The notes below the pieces were generated by a model that searched no databases, was not told the origin of the DNA, and saw only the letters and a list, made by a program, of their open reading frames with translations. A program made the translations under genes and the position numbers. DNA of 64,000 bases from Natronospira elongata. GTDB taxonomy: Bacteria > Pseudomonadota > Gammaproteobacteria > Natronospirales > Natronospiraceae. Numbering within the stretch: position 1 is the first letter of the stretch; every line of letters starts with the position of its first letter. The DNA lies in the NCBI RefSeq assembly GCF_034931365.1, contig NZ_JAYGII010000005.1, forward strand, positions 1 through 64,000, written 5' to 3'. Shown one piece after another: positions 17,031 to 26,100 of the stretch.

Positions 17031-17076
17031 AAACGAGTATATTTACCGTTTTAGTACAGCAAATCACCTAAGTCAA
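17031..17076 (-). promoter_or_regulatory. promoter with palindromic operator-like site
   Basis: In the AT-rich leader, AAACG at 17031-17035 and CGTTT at 17047-17051 form an inverted repeat around a TATA-rich centre. On the minus strand this covers TTGCTG-15-TATACT (boxes at 17057-17062 and 17036-17041), and a second possible pair TTGACT-17-TAAAAC (17071-17076 and 17048-17053). The palindrome overlying a -10 box suggests repression by a dimeric regulator that is not encoded nearby. Confidence 0.45.
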
Positions 17077-17139
17077 GCATTGCCGCGGCGGAGGGCTTGG
17101 GAACGCAGCTTCCTTTGCCAACAGCTTGATCACTGCGCC

Positions 17140-17907
17140 CTAGTCCTGCATCTCGTGAACCCGCTCGGCCACATAGGCCCGCAGGGTTTCATCGGACTCG
17201 ATTTCCTCGGCCAGGGCGTTGAATGCGTCCACCCCGAAGCCATGACGTTCAAGCTCTTCCACCAGCTCGGCGTCCATGCGCTCGACCAGTCGGGCCCGCG
17301 CCCGCTCATCCACTGCCTCGTCCAGTTTGGGCAGCCAATCCAGGCGAATGACATCGAGGGCCACCTGGGCGCGGGCAAACCGGGCGGCACTGCCATCCAC
17401 CATGGCATCGGGCAACTGCTCTTCCGGGCTGAACAGGCGATTGATCAGCGCCTCGCTGCGCTCGAGATCACGAAGCCGGCTGAAGGCCCGCTCAAGTTGA
17501 TTGAGGCTGACCGGTCGTTCCGAGACCCAGATGCCGCCATCCTCCAAGGTCGCCAGGGCATTCGCCTGGGCGATGTCCAGCTCCCCTTCCCCCAGGGAGT
17601 TACTCGCCCGCCAGGCCGCATTGGTGCCGCACATGAGATGGGGCAGTCGGGTACCGGCGACCGGCTGGTGCCGACAGACCACCCGGTGTCGGTCTTCCTC
17701 TCGATTGCTGCGCGAGGTCTGCAGGGCAACGTAAATGGCGCGAAGCGCAACCTCCTGCGTGACGGAAGGTGGCATCCCCAATGCCTCCACCGCATCCAGC
17801 TGCAGAGGCACTTCCTCTCCGTTGCCGCGGTCTTCGTCCGCGATGGATTCAGCGCTGATCACCAGGGTCAGCAGCAGGCCCATGCCAAGACGGCATAAAA
17901 TACCCAT
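17140..17907 (-). CDS. uncharacterised exported protein
   Basis: This 255-residue protein has a signal peptide (about 1-23). A middle segment with the pattern VVCRHQPVAGTRLPHLMC followed by Asn-Ala-Ala-Trp resembles a Cys-Arg...Gly-(S/T)-Arg...Cys...Trp motif I recall from many periplasmic proteobacterial proteins of unknown role. The C-terminal third is helical and ends in FNALAEEIESDETLRAYV, reminiscent of DUF4168-type domains. No catalytic site is recognised. It is a single gene on the minus strand between ubiK and the RNG-repeat gene. The ATG is preceded by a G-rich stretch. Confidence 0.6.
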   Translation of the reverse strand: MGILCRLGMGLLLTLVISAESIADEDRGNGEEVPLQLDAVEALGMPPSVTQEVALRAIYVALQTSRSNREEDRHRVVCRHQPVAGTRLPHLMCGTNAAWRASNSLGEGELDIAQANALATLEDGGIWVSERPVSLNQLERAFSRLRDLERSEALINRLFSPEEQLPDAMVDGSAARFARAQVALDVIRLDWLPKLDEAVDERARARLVERMDAELVEELERHGFGVDAFNALAEEIESDETLRAYVAERVHEMQD

Positions 17908-17946
17908 ACCCCCCCTTGCTTGATCTGATCAGTCAATATTTCAGCT

Positions 17947-18207
17947 TCACTCCCGTGGCGCGCTCTGCTCCTTTTCCAGACGCTCCAGCCGTTCGCTGAG
18001 GGTCTCCAATTGGGCCCGGGCACGGGCCAGCACCTCGGATTGCGCATCGAATTCCTCGCGGGTCACGAGGTCGAGGCGAGACAGGGCGCCCTGGAGCACC
18101 TCGCGGAAATTCTTCTCCGCATCATCGCGCAGATGGCGCAGGCCCTCGGGCAGGCTGTTGGCCAGCTGGCGGGCAATGTCGTCGAGCTTGCGGGGATCGA
18201 ACACCAT
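17947..18207 (-). CDS. ubiK: UbiK/YqiC ubiquinone biosynthesis accessory factor
   Basis: This 86-residue protein consists of an amphipathic N-terminal helix (DPRKLDDIARQLANSLPEGL) and a C-terminal coiled coil (about 50-80, LARARAQLETLSERLERLE). That is the layout of UbiK/BMFP proteins, which trimerise and assist the UbiJ-containing ubiquinone synthesis complex. The start at 18207 is chosen because AGGGAG lies about 9 bases upstream and the N-terminus then matches the family; longer frames run through the glnK leader. It diverges from glnK, as in Pseudomonas. Confidence 0.9.
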   Translation of the reverse strand: MVFDPRKLDDIARQLANSLPEGLRHLRDDAEKNFREVLQGALSRLDLVTREEFDAQSEVLARARAQLETLSERLERLEKEQSAPRE

Positions 18208-18313
18208 GAGCTGGCACTCCCTGTGGCGGTTTTCGGCATCCCAGTATAGGGGCTGAACGGTCCCAGCCACCAGCCCAATGGGCCGGCCCGCAGGGGCCAT
18301 CGGCTTGCGCATT

Positions 18314-18329
18314 GGGGCATTCCTTCGCA
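18314..18329 (+). promoter_or_regulatory. weak sigma-54-like element before glnK
   Basis: GGGGCATTCCTTCGCA contains GG and GC at the 10-base spacing required by sigma-54 but matches few other consensus positions. It lies 60 bases before glnK, where nitrogen-controlled promoters are commonly found. Evidence is weak. Confidence 0.25.
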
Positions 18330-18388
18330 GAATGGATTGAGCCAGGCTTGCCGGCGACCTGTGAGACCCAAGCGAGGAGTCAATTGGC

Positions 18389-18727
18389 ATGAAAATGGTG
18401 GTAGCCATCGTCAAGCCCTTCAAGCTGGATGATGTTCGGGAGGCCCTGTCCGAAGTAGGGGTCCAGGGCATCACCGTCAGCGAGGTGAAGGGCTTTGGAC
18501 GGCAGAAGGGCCATACCGAGCTCTATCGGGGCGCGGAGTACGTGGTCGATTTCCTGCCCAAGATGAAGATCGAGGTCGCGGTACCCGACGAAATGGCCGA
18601 TGGCGTGGTTGAAGCGATCACCAACGCGGCCCGCACGGGCAAGATCGGTGACGGCAAGATATTCATTTACGAGCTGGCCCAGGCCATTCGTATCCGAACC
18701 GGGGAAACCGACGGCGAGGCGCTCTAG
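18389..18727 (+). CDS. glnK: PII nitrogen regulatory protein GlnK/GlnB
   Basis: This 112-residue PII protein has Tyr51 in the T-loop (RGAEYVVDF), which is the uridylylation site, and the nucleotide-binding segment TGKIGDGKIFI. PII trimers report 2-oxoglutarate and ATP/ADP to glutamine synthetase control and to the ammonium channel. The position beside ubiK/comM matches glnK of Pseudomonas, but the amtB channel gene that normally follows is absent and a DUF4124 gene takes its place. GlnB is therefore an equally possible name. Confidence 0.88.
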   Translation: MKMVVAIVKPFKLDDVREALSEVGVQGITVSEVKGFGRQKGHTELYRGAEYVVDFLPKMKIEVAVPDEMADGVVEAITNAARTGKIGDGKIFIYELAQAIRIRTGETDGEAL

Positions 18728-18761
18728 CGTCCAGCCGGACTATCCCAGGGGTGAGAACACC

Positions 18762-19169
18762 ATGAAACATCGTATTCTGCTATTGCTCATGACCCTGCTG
18801 CTGACCGCCCTCATTGCCGGCAGCCTGAGCGCGCAACAGGTCTACCGCTGGGTGGACGAGGACGGCAATGTGCATTTCTCGGACACGCCGCCGGATGACG
18901 AGGACGAGGCCGAACGGGTCCAGATTCGCTCGGGGCCCAGCGCGCTTGACGAGGATGCCGATGAGGGCGACAACGATGCCGCCGATCGGTCGGGGCCACG
19001 GCTGAGCGAGGCCGAATGCGAGGGCATGCGGGAGCGCCTGGCAGAGTACCGGGACGCGGATGTCCTCTACCAGGTGGACGCCGACGGCGAGGAGATCGAG
19101 CTCGAGCCTGAAGTCGCCGAGGCGGAGATGAACCGCATCGAGGAGCAGATCGAGCGCTATTGTGACTGA
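18762..19169 (+). CDS. DUF4124 exported protein
   Basis: This 135-residue protein has a signal peptide (about 1-24) followed by QQVYRWVDEDGNVHFSDTPP, the diagnostic DUF4124 segment. A very acidic Asp/Glu-rich linker and a helical tail ending in Cys follow. The domain occurs in many gammaproteobacterial envelope proteins without known function. The ATG at 18762 gives the signal peptide directly. It follows glnK by 34 bases and could be co-transcribed with it, and it converges on speE with a 13-base gap. Confidence 0.82.
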   Translation: MKHRILLLLMTLLLTALIAGSLSAQQVYRWVDEDGNVHFSDTPPDDEDEAERVQIRSGPSALDEDADEGDNDAADRSGPRLSEAECEGMRERLAEYRDADVLYQVDADGEEIELEPEVAEAEMNRIEEQIERYCD

Positions 19170-19182
19170 GGGCCTGCCCCCT

Positions 19183-20061
19183 TCAGAGCGGCTTCTGGCC
19201 GGTGGCCCTGAGAAAGAAGGGTGGCATGGCCAGGGCGCCCTGGTGGACCTCGACACTGTAATAGCGGGTCTGGAACGGCCGCGCGGCGGCATCCGCCTCA
19301 CGAAATCCCTCAAAACCCTCCCCCTTTGAAGCCATGGTGGCGGACCACCAGCCGCTGGGATAGGTGGGCAGGGGAAACTGCAGGCTGTGACAGGCGGTAA
19401 ACCCACTGTCGATCATGGCCTGACGCATGGACTGAATCAGGTCCATATGCAGCAGCGGTGACTCGCTCTGCTGTACCAGCAGGCCACCCTCATCCAGCAC
19501 GCGGCAACACTGGGCGTAAAAGGCGCGATTGAACAGCCCCTCCCCAGGCCCCACGGGGTCGGTGCTGTCGACGATGATCACGTCGGCGCTGGCATCCGCG
19601 GCGTTGCCCATCCAGGCCACACCGTCGTCGAACAGCAGGCGGGCACGGGGATCATCATTGGCCTCGCAGAGCTCGGGAAAATACTGCTCGGAGAGGCGGG
19701 TCACCCGCTCATCGATATCCACCTGAACCACTTCCTCGACCCCCGGGTGGCGCAGCACTTCCCGCAAGGTGCCGCAATCACCCCCGCCGATAATCACCAC
19801 GCGGCGGGGATTGGGGTGGGTAAAGAGCACGGGGTGACTCATCATTTCGTGATAGACGAAGTTGTCGCGCTCGGTAAGCATGACAAAACCATCAATCACC
19901 ATCAGATGGCCAAAGGCCTCGGTATCGTAGATCTCGATGCGCTGGTAGTCGCTCTGCTCCTCATGGAGCTTGCCGCGAATGCGAAGTTGCAGCCCCATGC
20001 CGGCCTCGTCGGCCCGCTCGGTGAACCACTGGCTGTCATCCCGTTTCACTTCCACAGTCAT
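19183..20061 (-). CDS. speE: spermidine synthase (polyamine aminopropyltransferase)
   Basis: This 292-residue protein is close to E. coli SpeE at 288. It carries the strand DNFVYHEMMSHPVLF, the decarboxylated-AdoMet site VVIIGGGDCGTLREVLRH and the catalytic VDSTDPVGPGEGLF motif. It transfers an aminopropyl group to putrescine. The start at 20061 (MTVEVKRD) is chosen because GGAG and AAAGGA lie just upstream; the longer frame runs through a terminator. No speD is visible in the window, so decarboxylated AdoMet must come from a gene elsewhere. Confidence 0.93.
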   Translation of the reverse strand: MTVEVKRDDSQWFTERADEAGMGLQLRIRGKLHEEQSDYQRIEIYDTEAFGHLMVIDGFVMLTERDNFVYHEMMSHPVLFTHPNPRRVVIIGGGDCGTLREVLRHPGVEEVVQVDIDERVTRLSEQYFPELCEANDDPRARLLFDDGVAWMGNAADASADVIIVDSTDPVGPGEGLFNRAFYAQCCRVLDEGGLLVQQSESPLLHMDLIQSMRQAMIDSGFTACHSLQFPLPTYPSGWWSATMASKGEGFEGFREADAAARPFQTRYYSVEVHQGALAMPPFFLRATGQKPL

Positions 20062-20122
20062 GTCCTTTGCTCCAGGCATCGGGGATTGGCGATTGATCAT
20101 CAGCGACCGGGCCCATTGTACG

Positions 20123-20155
20123 AAAAAGCCCCGCCGAAGGGCACTTCGGCGGGGC
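20123..20155 (-). terminator. intrinsic terminator after the AbgT gene
   Basis: A perfect 12-bp stem (20128-20139 with 20144-20155) with a 4-base loop is followed, on the minus strand, by five T residues. It separates the AbgT gene from speE. Confidence 0.85.
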
Positions 20156-20182
20156 CATGCACAGACATCCAAACGGCGTGGC

Positions 20183-21751
20183 TTAGGGCGCCGGATAGAC
20201 GTAGTTGGCCTGCAGACCCAGCGGTAGACCAATCAGGTCCCCGATCAGCCAGTAGCCAATCAGGAAGGCGGTCCAGACCACCATGAAGACCACCGAGTAG
20301 GGCAGCATCAGTGACACCAGGGTGCCGATGCCGGTGCCCTTCACATAGCGCTGACAGTAGACCACCACCAGCGGGAAGTAGGGCAGCAGCGGAGTGATGA
20401 TGTTGGACACCGAATCACCCACACGATAGGCCGCCTGGGTCAGATCGGGGCTGAAGCCGACCTGCATCAGCATGGGCACGAAGATGGGGGCCAACAGCGC
20501 CCACTTGGCCGAAGCCGAACCCATGAAGATGTTGAGGAAGGCCACCAGCACCACGATGCCGGCCAGAGTCACGGGCCCGGGCAGGGACAGGGCCTGGAGG
20601 AAGTTACCCCCCTCAACGGCCAGCAGCACACCCAGGCCGGAACGCCCGAACTCCTCAATGAACAAGGCGCAGAAGAAGGCCATGACAATGTAGTAGGCCA
20701 TCCCCTCCATGGTCTTGCTCATGGCATTGATCACATCCTTGCTGGTCTTGAATGTGCCGGCGACAAAACCGTAGATCACCCCCGGCAGCAGGAAGAACAG
20801 GAAGATCAGGGGCACGATCGACTGCATGAGGGGCGCATCGAAGGCGGCCATTTCCCCATCCGGGTTACGCATGGGGGAATCGGAGGGCCACACCGACCAG
20901 ATCAGCAGGATCAGACCGCCCAGCATCGCCCAGGAGGCGATGGAGAAGGCGCGACGGTCCTTGCGATCGATTTCCTCGATCACCGGCATGTCATCCTCGT
21001 CGCCATCGATCTTGGTATTGGCCAGACGGGGCTCAATGACCCGATCGGTCAACCACCAACCCACGGCGACAATCACCAGGCAGGAGGCGGTGGTGAAAAA
21101 CCAGTTGTTGAGGGGGTTGAGCTGAATCTCCGGATCCACGATCTGGGCCGCGGATTCGGTGAAGCCCATCAGCAGCGGATCAATGGCCGAGGGCACGAAG
21201 TTGGCGGAAAAGCCCCCGGAGACACCGGCGAAGGCCGCGGCGATCCCCGCCAGGGGATGACGGCCGGCGGCATAGAAGATCACACCGCCCAGGGGAATCA
21301 CCACCACGTAACCCGCATCCACGGCGGTATGACTGATGATCGCCACCAGGATCAGCATGGGGGTGAGCAACAGCTTGGGCGTGGTGTTGAGCAGCATCTT
21401 GATGGCGGTATTGATGTACCCGCTGCGCTCGGCCACGCCCACACCCAGCATGGCCACCAGCACCACGCCCAGGGGGGCGAAGCTGGTAAAGGTGGTCACC
21501 ATGCTGGACAGGAAATGGGCCAGTTCCGGCCCGGCCAGGAGGTTGGTCACCCTCACCGGGTCGTCGGTGCCCGGAATCTTGGTGGTGAATTCGAAGAAGG
21601 AGAAGATCAGGGAGAGAATCCAGACAATCGCGAGCAGGGATGCAAACAGCATCGCCGGATCCGGGAGCTTGTTGCCCGCACGCTCGACCTTGTCGAGAAT
21701 GCGGTCCATCAGCCCGCCATTGTTGGTCCCTGTTACCTGTTGATCACTCAT
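20183..21751 (-). CDS. AbgT-family transporter
   Basis: This 522-residue polytopic membrane protein matches the AbgT family (p-aminobenzoyl-glutamate transporters and MtrF-type antimetabolite exporters). Typical parts are SHTAVDAGYVVVIPLGG, the re-entrant hairpin segments around GFSANFVPSAIDPLL, and NIFMGSASAKWALLAPIFVPML plus GDSVSNIITPLLPYFP in the second half. Direction and substrate are not fixed by the sequence; import of p-aminobenzoyl-glutamate and export of sulfonamide-like compounds are both known for the family. The start at 21751 (MSDQQVTG) follows an AGGTG. It diverges from the RND adaptor gene. Confidence 0.88.
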   Translation of the reverse strand: MSDQQVTGTNNGGLMDRILDKVERAGNKLPDPAMLFASLLAIVWILSLIFSFFEFTTKIPGTDDPVRVTNLLAGPELAHFLSSMVTTFTSFAPLGVVLVAMLGVGVAERSGYINTAIKMLLNTTPKLLLTPMLILVAIISHTAVDAGYVVVIPLGGVIFYAAGRHPLAGIAAAFAGVSGGFSANFVPSAIDPLLMGFTESAAQIVDPEIQLNPLNNWFFTTASCLVIVAVGWWLTDRVIEPRLANTKIDGDEDDMPVIEEIDRKDRRAFSIASWAMLGGLILLIWSVWPSDSPMRNPDGEMAAFDAPLMQSIVPLIFLFFLLPGVIYGFVAGTFKTSKDVINAMSKTMEGMAYYIVMAFFCALFIEEFGRSGLGVLLAVEGGNFLQALSLPGPVTLAGIVVLVAFLNIFMGSASAKWALLAPIFVPMLMQVGFSPDLTQAAYRVGDSVSNIITPLLPYFPLVVVYCQRYVKGTGIGTLVSLMLPYSVVFMVVWTAFLIGYWLIGDLIGLPLGLQANYVYPAP

Positions 21752-21923
21752 GGAACACCTGTTGCAGTAAAAGCGTGTCTCGGGAACACTCAAGGGCCTC
21801 AAAGCGGCCAAGCATAGCAGCCCGCGAAGGAAAGCGGGAACCTGAGGCCTCCGGGGCAGTCGCAATCTGAATGGTCAGCCGGTCCGTACCCGGTCAATTT
21901 CCGTCAACCAAGGGGAGTCCTTC

Positions 21924-22994
21924 GTGCTCTGCCGACCCAAATCCCTCCTCTGCGGTTTTTCCCTCTGCCTGCTGATGCTGAGCGCCTGTGCGGACAACGG
22001 CGACAGCAATGGCAATGACGACGACAACCGTCCCGCCGAGCGACAGACGCCCATTGCCGCGGTGGAAGTGACGCCACGGGACTTGTCCCGCCAGATCAGC
22101 CTGTCGGCGGCGGTGGAGCCCTACACCCGCATCCGCCTGGCCAGCCGGGCCAGCGGTCTGGTGCAGACCGTTTTTGTCGAGGAAGGGGACCGGGTGGAAG
22201 CCGGTGCCCTGCTGGCGCAACTGGATATGTCCGAGGAAGAGGCCGAGCTGGAACGGGCCAGTGCGCGGCGCGAGGAGGCGGAGCTGGAATACGAGCGGAC
22301 CGCCAGCCTGCTGGAGCGGGGCGATGTCACCGAAGTGGAATACCAGCGAGCCCGAACCGAGCTGCGGGCGGCGCGGAGCGAGGTGCTGCTGTGGGAGACC
22401 CGGCTGGAGTTCGGCCGCATCCTGGCCCCGCGCGATGCGGTGATTTCCGATCGCCTGATCGAGCCCGGCGAGGCGGTGAGCGCCCAGGATGCCCTTTTCG
22501 AGCTGGTGGACATGACTCGTCTGGTGCTTCGCCCGGGCGTTTCCGAACTGGACGTGGTCCACCTTTCCCAAGGTCAGGCGGTGCCCGTCAGCCTGGATGC
22601 CATGCCGGACAATCCCTTTGAAGGCGAGATCCGACGGATCTTCCCCACCGCCGAGAGCGGCAGTCGCCTGATCCGGGTGGAGGTGTCCCTGCCTGAAGAG
22701 GCGGCCGATGCCGGCGTCCGGCCGGGATTCCTGGCCCGGATTCGACTGGCGGTGGATCGTCGCCCCGATGCCCTGGCGGTGCCGGCCAGCGCCATCGGCG
22801 AGGAGGACGATAAACGTTATGTCTATGTGGTCCGCGACGACCGCCTCCACCATCGGACGGTGGAAACCGGGGTCACCCGGGGCAACTGGACCGAGATCCA
22901 GTCTGGCCTGGAGGAAGGCGACATTGTCCTGGCCACCAATCCCATCGAGATGAGCGATGGTCAGGCGGTGAACATCGTCGGCTGGCGGGGGTGA
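21924..22994 (+). CDS. RND efflux periplasmic adaptor lipoprotein
   Basis: This 356-residue membrane fusion protein starts at GTG with AGGGGAG 7 bases upstream. It has a lipoprotein signal (LSAC, Cys22), lipoyl halves, a short helical hairpin (about 95-150), a beta-barrel and a membrane-proximal domain. It would connect the inner-membrane RND pump encoded downstream to an outer-membrane channel; no TolC-like gene is present here. A long inverted repeat begins at its stop codon and separates it from the pump gene. Confidence 0.9.
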   Translation: MLCRPKSLLCGFSLCLLMLSACADNGDSNGNDDDNRPAERQTPIAAVEVTPRDLSRQISLSAAVEPYTRIRLASRASGLVQTVFVEEGDRVEAGALLAQLDMSEEEAELERASARREEAELEYERTASLLERGDVTEVEYQRARTELRAARSEVLLWETRLEFGRILAPRDAVISDRLIEPGEAVSAQDALFELVDMTRLVLRPGVSELDVVHLSQGQAVPVSLDAMPDNPFEGEIRRIFPTAESGSRLIRVEVSLPEEAADAGVRPGFLARIRLAVDRRPDALAVPASAIGEEDDKRYVYVVRDDRLHHRTVETGVTRGNWTEIQSGLEEGDIVLATNPIEMSDGQAVNIVGWRG

Positions 22995-23142
22995 TTGGCG
23001 GCTTGGTCCCGGCGGAGAGGGGGCGATGCCCCGTTCAGGGACGCTATGGATACATCCCTGTACGCTCTGGGTTCGGCATCCTGCCTCACACAGCCCTGAA
23101 AGGGGCACCGCCCCCTCTCCGCCTACCGTGGGTGCCGCCAAT
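22994..23142. repeat. giant inverted repeat, element A
   Basis: The left arm 22994-23040 and right arm 23094-23142 pair in blocks of 9, 15, 6 and 7 bp separated by single mismatches and one internal bulge, about 37 pairs in all. The 53-base loop contains GGATACATCCCTGTACGCTC. The left arm starts at the last base of the adaptor stop codon, and the right arm ends 30 bases before the pump start. A related element lies behind the pump gene. Confidence 0.85.
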
Positions 23143-23172
23143 CGGGTTTTGTGACTGGAATGAGATGTGGCC

Positions 23173-26100
23173 ATGAGCGAGCAGAAGCTTGAAAAACGCA
23201 GTGGCGGGCGGCGCGGGATCACCAATGCCGCGATCCGTCGGCCGGTCGGGACCCTGGCCATTGCCTCGGTGGTGTTCGTGCTGGGCTCCTTCTTTCTGGA
23301 TCGTCTGCCCATCGACCTCCTGCCCACGATCGAGAACCCGCTGATCCGGGTCACGGTGAACTATCCCGGGGTGGCCCCGGAAGTCATGGAACAGCAGGTG
23401 ACCCGGGTGGTGGAACGCAATCTGGCGGCCACCGAGGGGGTGACCCGCATCCATAGCCGGGCCTCGGAGGGGCGGACCAACGTCAATCTGGAATTCGAGC
23501 ACGGCACCAATCTGGATCTCGCCCTGCAGGACGCCTCCCGTTTGCTGGAACTGGCCCGAACCCAGCTGCCCGAGGACATCGACCCGCCCCGGCTTTATCG
23601 CTTCGACCCCTCGCAGGATGCCATCTGGGAGGCGGGGTTCAGCTCCACGGTGCGATCGGAAACCGAGGTCCGGGACTGGGTGGAGCATCAACTGGCGCCG
23701 CAACTGCTCTCCATTCACGGGGTCTCGGGGGTCGAGGCGGCTGGGGGCCAGGTCCGCGAGATGTCGGTCACGGTGGACCAGGAAAGGCTGCAGTCCTACG
23801 GCCTCACCATGCAGCATCTGATCACCGCGCTGGAAGGCGAGAATGTGGACATCGCCGCCGGCTGGGTGACCTCGGACACCTTCGATGTGATGGCCAAGAC
23901 CGATGGTCTGTTCCGCTCGGCCGAGGATATCCGCAATGTATTGCTGCAACTGCCCGACAATGATCGGCGAATTCGCCTGTCGGAGGTGGCCGAAGTTCGC
24001 GACGGCTATGGTGATCAGCGCCTCTTCGTGCGCCTGAACGGGGTGGAGGCGGCCCAGGTCTCGGTCTTCAAGATCCCCGAGGCCAATACCGTGGAAGTAG
24101 TGGACGAGATCACCGCGACCATGGACCGACTGGAACGCACCGGCTTCCTGCCCGCCGACATCCAGTACGAATCGACCCGGGACCCCACCTACTTCATCCG
24201 CGGCTCCATCAGCTCGGTGGGCGCGGCTGCCATTCTCGGCGGGGTGCTGGCCATGTCCATGGTGCTGCTGTTCCTGGGCAGCCTGCGCAAGAGCTTTGTC
24301 ATCGGCCTGTCCATTCCCCTGGCCCTGATGGCCACCTTCGCCATGATGGGCGCCAGCGGCCTGACCCTGAACATCATGAGTCTTGGGGGCCTGGCGCTTG
24401 GAGTGGGCCTGCTGCTGGACAATGGCATCGTGATGCTGGAGAACATCTTCCGCCACCGGGATGAGCTCGGCAAGGAACCCGAGGATGCGGCCCATGACGG
24501 CTCACGGGAAGTGGCCTCGGCGATCACGGCGGGGACATTGACCAATCTGGCCGCGGTGGTCCCGTTCCTGCTCATGACCGGCATGGCCGCCCTGGTTTTC
24601 CGGGAGCTGATCCTGACCATTTCCTTTGCCATTCTCGCCACCCTGGCGGCGGCACTGACCCTCATTCCCATGCTGGCCGCGCTGCTGGCTCGGGTGCGTT
24701 TTGAGTCCGGCCTGTCGCGGACGCGACTGATTCGCGGCTTCAACGCTGCCGTGGATGGCCTGCGGGATGGCTATCGGGCGATCCTGCCCGGCGTGCTTCG
24801 CTGGCGCTGGGGGGTGCTGGGTCTGGCGGTGCTCGGTCTGGCCGGGGCCAGTCATCTCTCCGGACAACTGGGCAATACCTTTCTGCCCCAGGTGGACGAC
24901 GGCAATGTGGGCGTCTTCATGGGCCTGCCGCCGGGCACGCCGCCCCATGAGAATGATGCCGCTACCCGCCAGATCGAGGCCCTGATCGATGACATGCCCC
25001 ATGTGGAATCGGTCTTCACCCGGGTCGGCGGCCATCTCAGCGGCGGGGTGATATCGGAGCGGCCCGGCACCTCTCGACTGAGCATTCAACTGGTCCCGGC
25101 GGTGGATCGGGAGATGAGCGCCGGTGAATGGGTTCAGGAAGCCCAGTCGCGCCTGGACGAACTGGACATTCCCGGGGCCCGCCTGGTGGCCAGACCGCCG
25201 TCCATCCCTGGATTGCGCTTCTCGGTGGCGGGCACGGATCTCTCCATCGGCATCGTCGGCGAGGATCTCGAGGAGCTCAATGTCCTGGCCCGGGAGCTGG
25301 TGGCCCAGCTGGACGGCATCGAGGGACTGGAAGGGGTGGAAGTGGGCCGCGAAGATCAAAGTCCCCTGCTCCGGATCCGGGTGGACCGGGAGCGGGCCGC
25401 GGACCTGGGCCTGAATGTCTCGGATGTGGGCAATGCCATCCGCCATGCCGTGGACGGCGCAGTGCCGACCCGCTTTGTCACCGGCCAGACCGAATACGAT
25501 GTTCGCATTCGGCTGCCGGAAAGCGAGCGTAGCAACCCGGAAAGCCTGGGAGGCATGATGCTTTCCCGTCCCGACGGCCAGCCGGTGCTGCTCCGGGATG
25601 TGGCCGAGTTCGAGTTTACCGAGGGCCCGGCCCATATCGAGCGGGAGAACCAGAATCGACTCAAGCGGGTCAACGGCGACATCAATACCGAAATACGCGA
25701 CATTGGCAGCGTGATGGCCGATGTGGAGGCACGGCTGGCGGAGATGGACTTCCCGGATCACATCAGTCTGCTGGTGGGCGGACAATGGGAAACCATTCAG
25801 GACACCAACCGGGAGCTGCTCACGGTCATCCTGCTCGCCCTGTTCCTGGTCTTCGTGGTCCTGGCGGTGCAGTACGAGCGCCTTTCCAATCCCCTGGTGA
25901 TTCTCAGCGCCGCACCGCTCGCGCTGATGGGTGTGGTGGGGATCCTCTGGCTGACGGACAACCCGCTCTCGGCGCCGGTGATGATCGGGGTGATCCTGCT
26001 CATCGGGGTGGTGGTGAATAACGCCATTCTGCTGGTCGAATACATCGAGATCGGGCGGCGGGAGCAGCAACTGCCGGTGGACCGGGCCATTGTCGAGGCG

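Noticed and set aside
18314..18329. Confident sigma-54 promoter for glnK
   Set aside because: Only the GG and GC bases match; it is kept as a low-confidence feature only.
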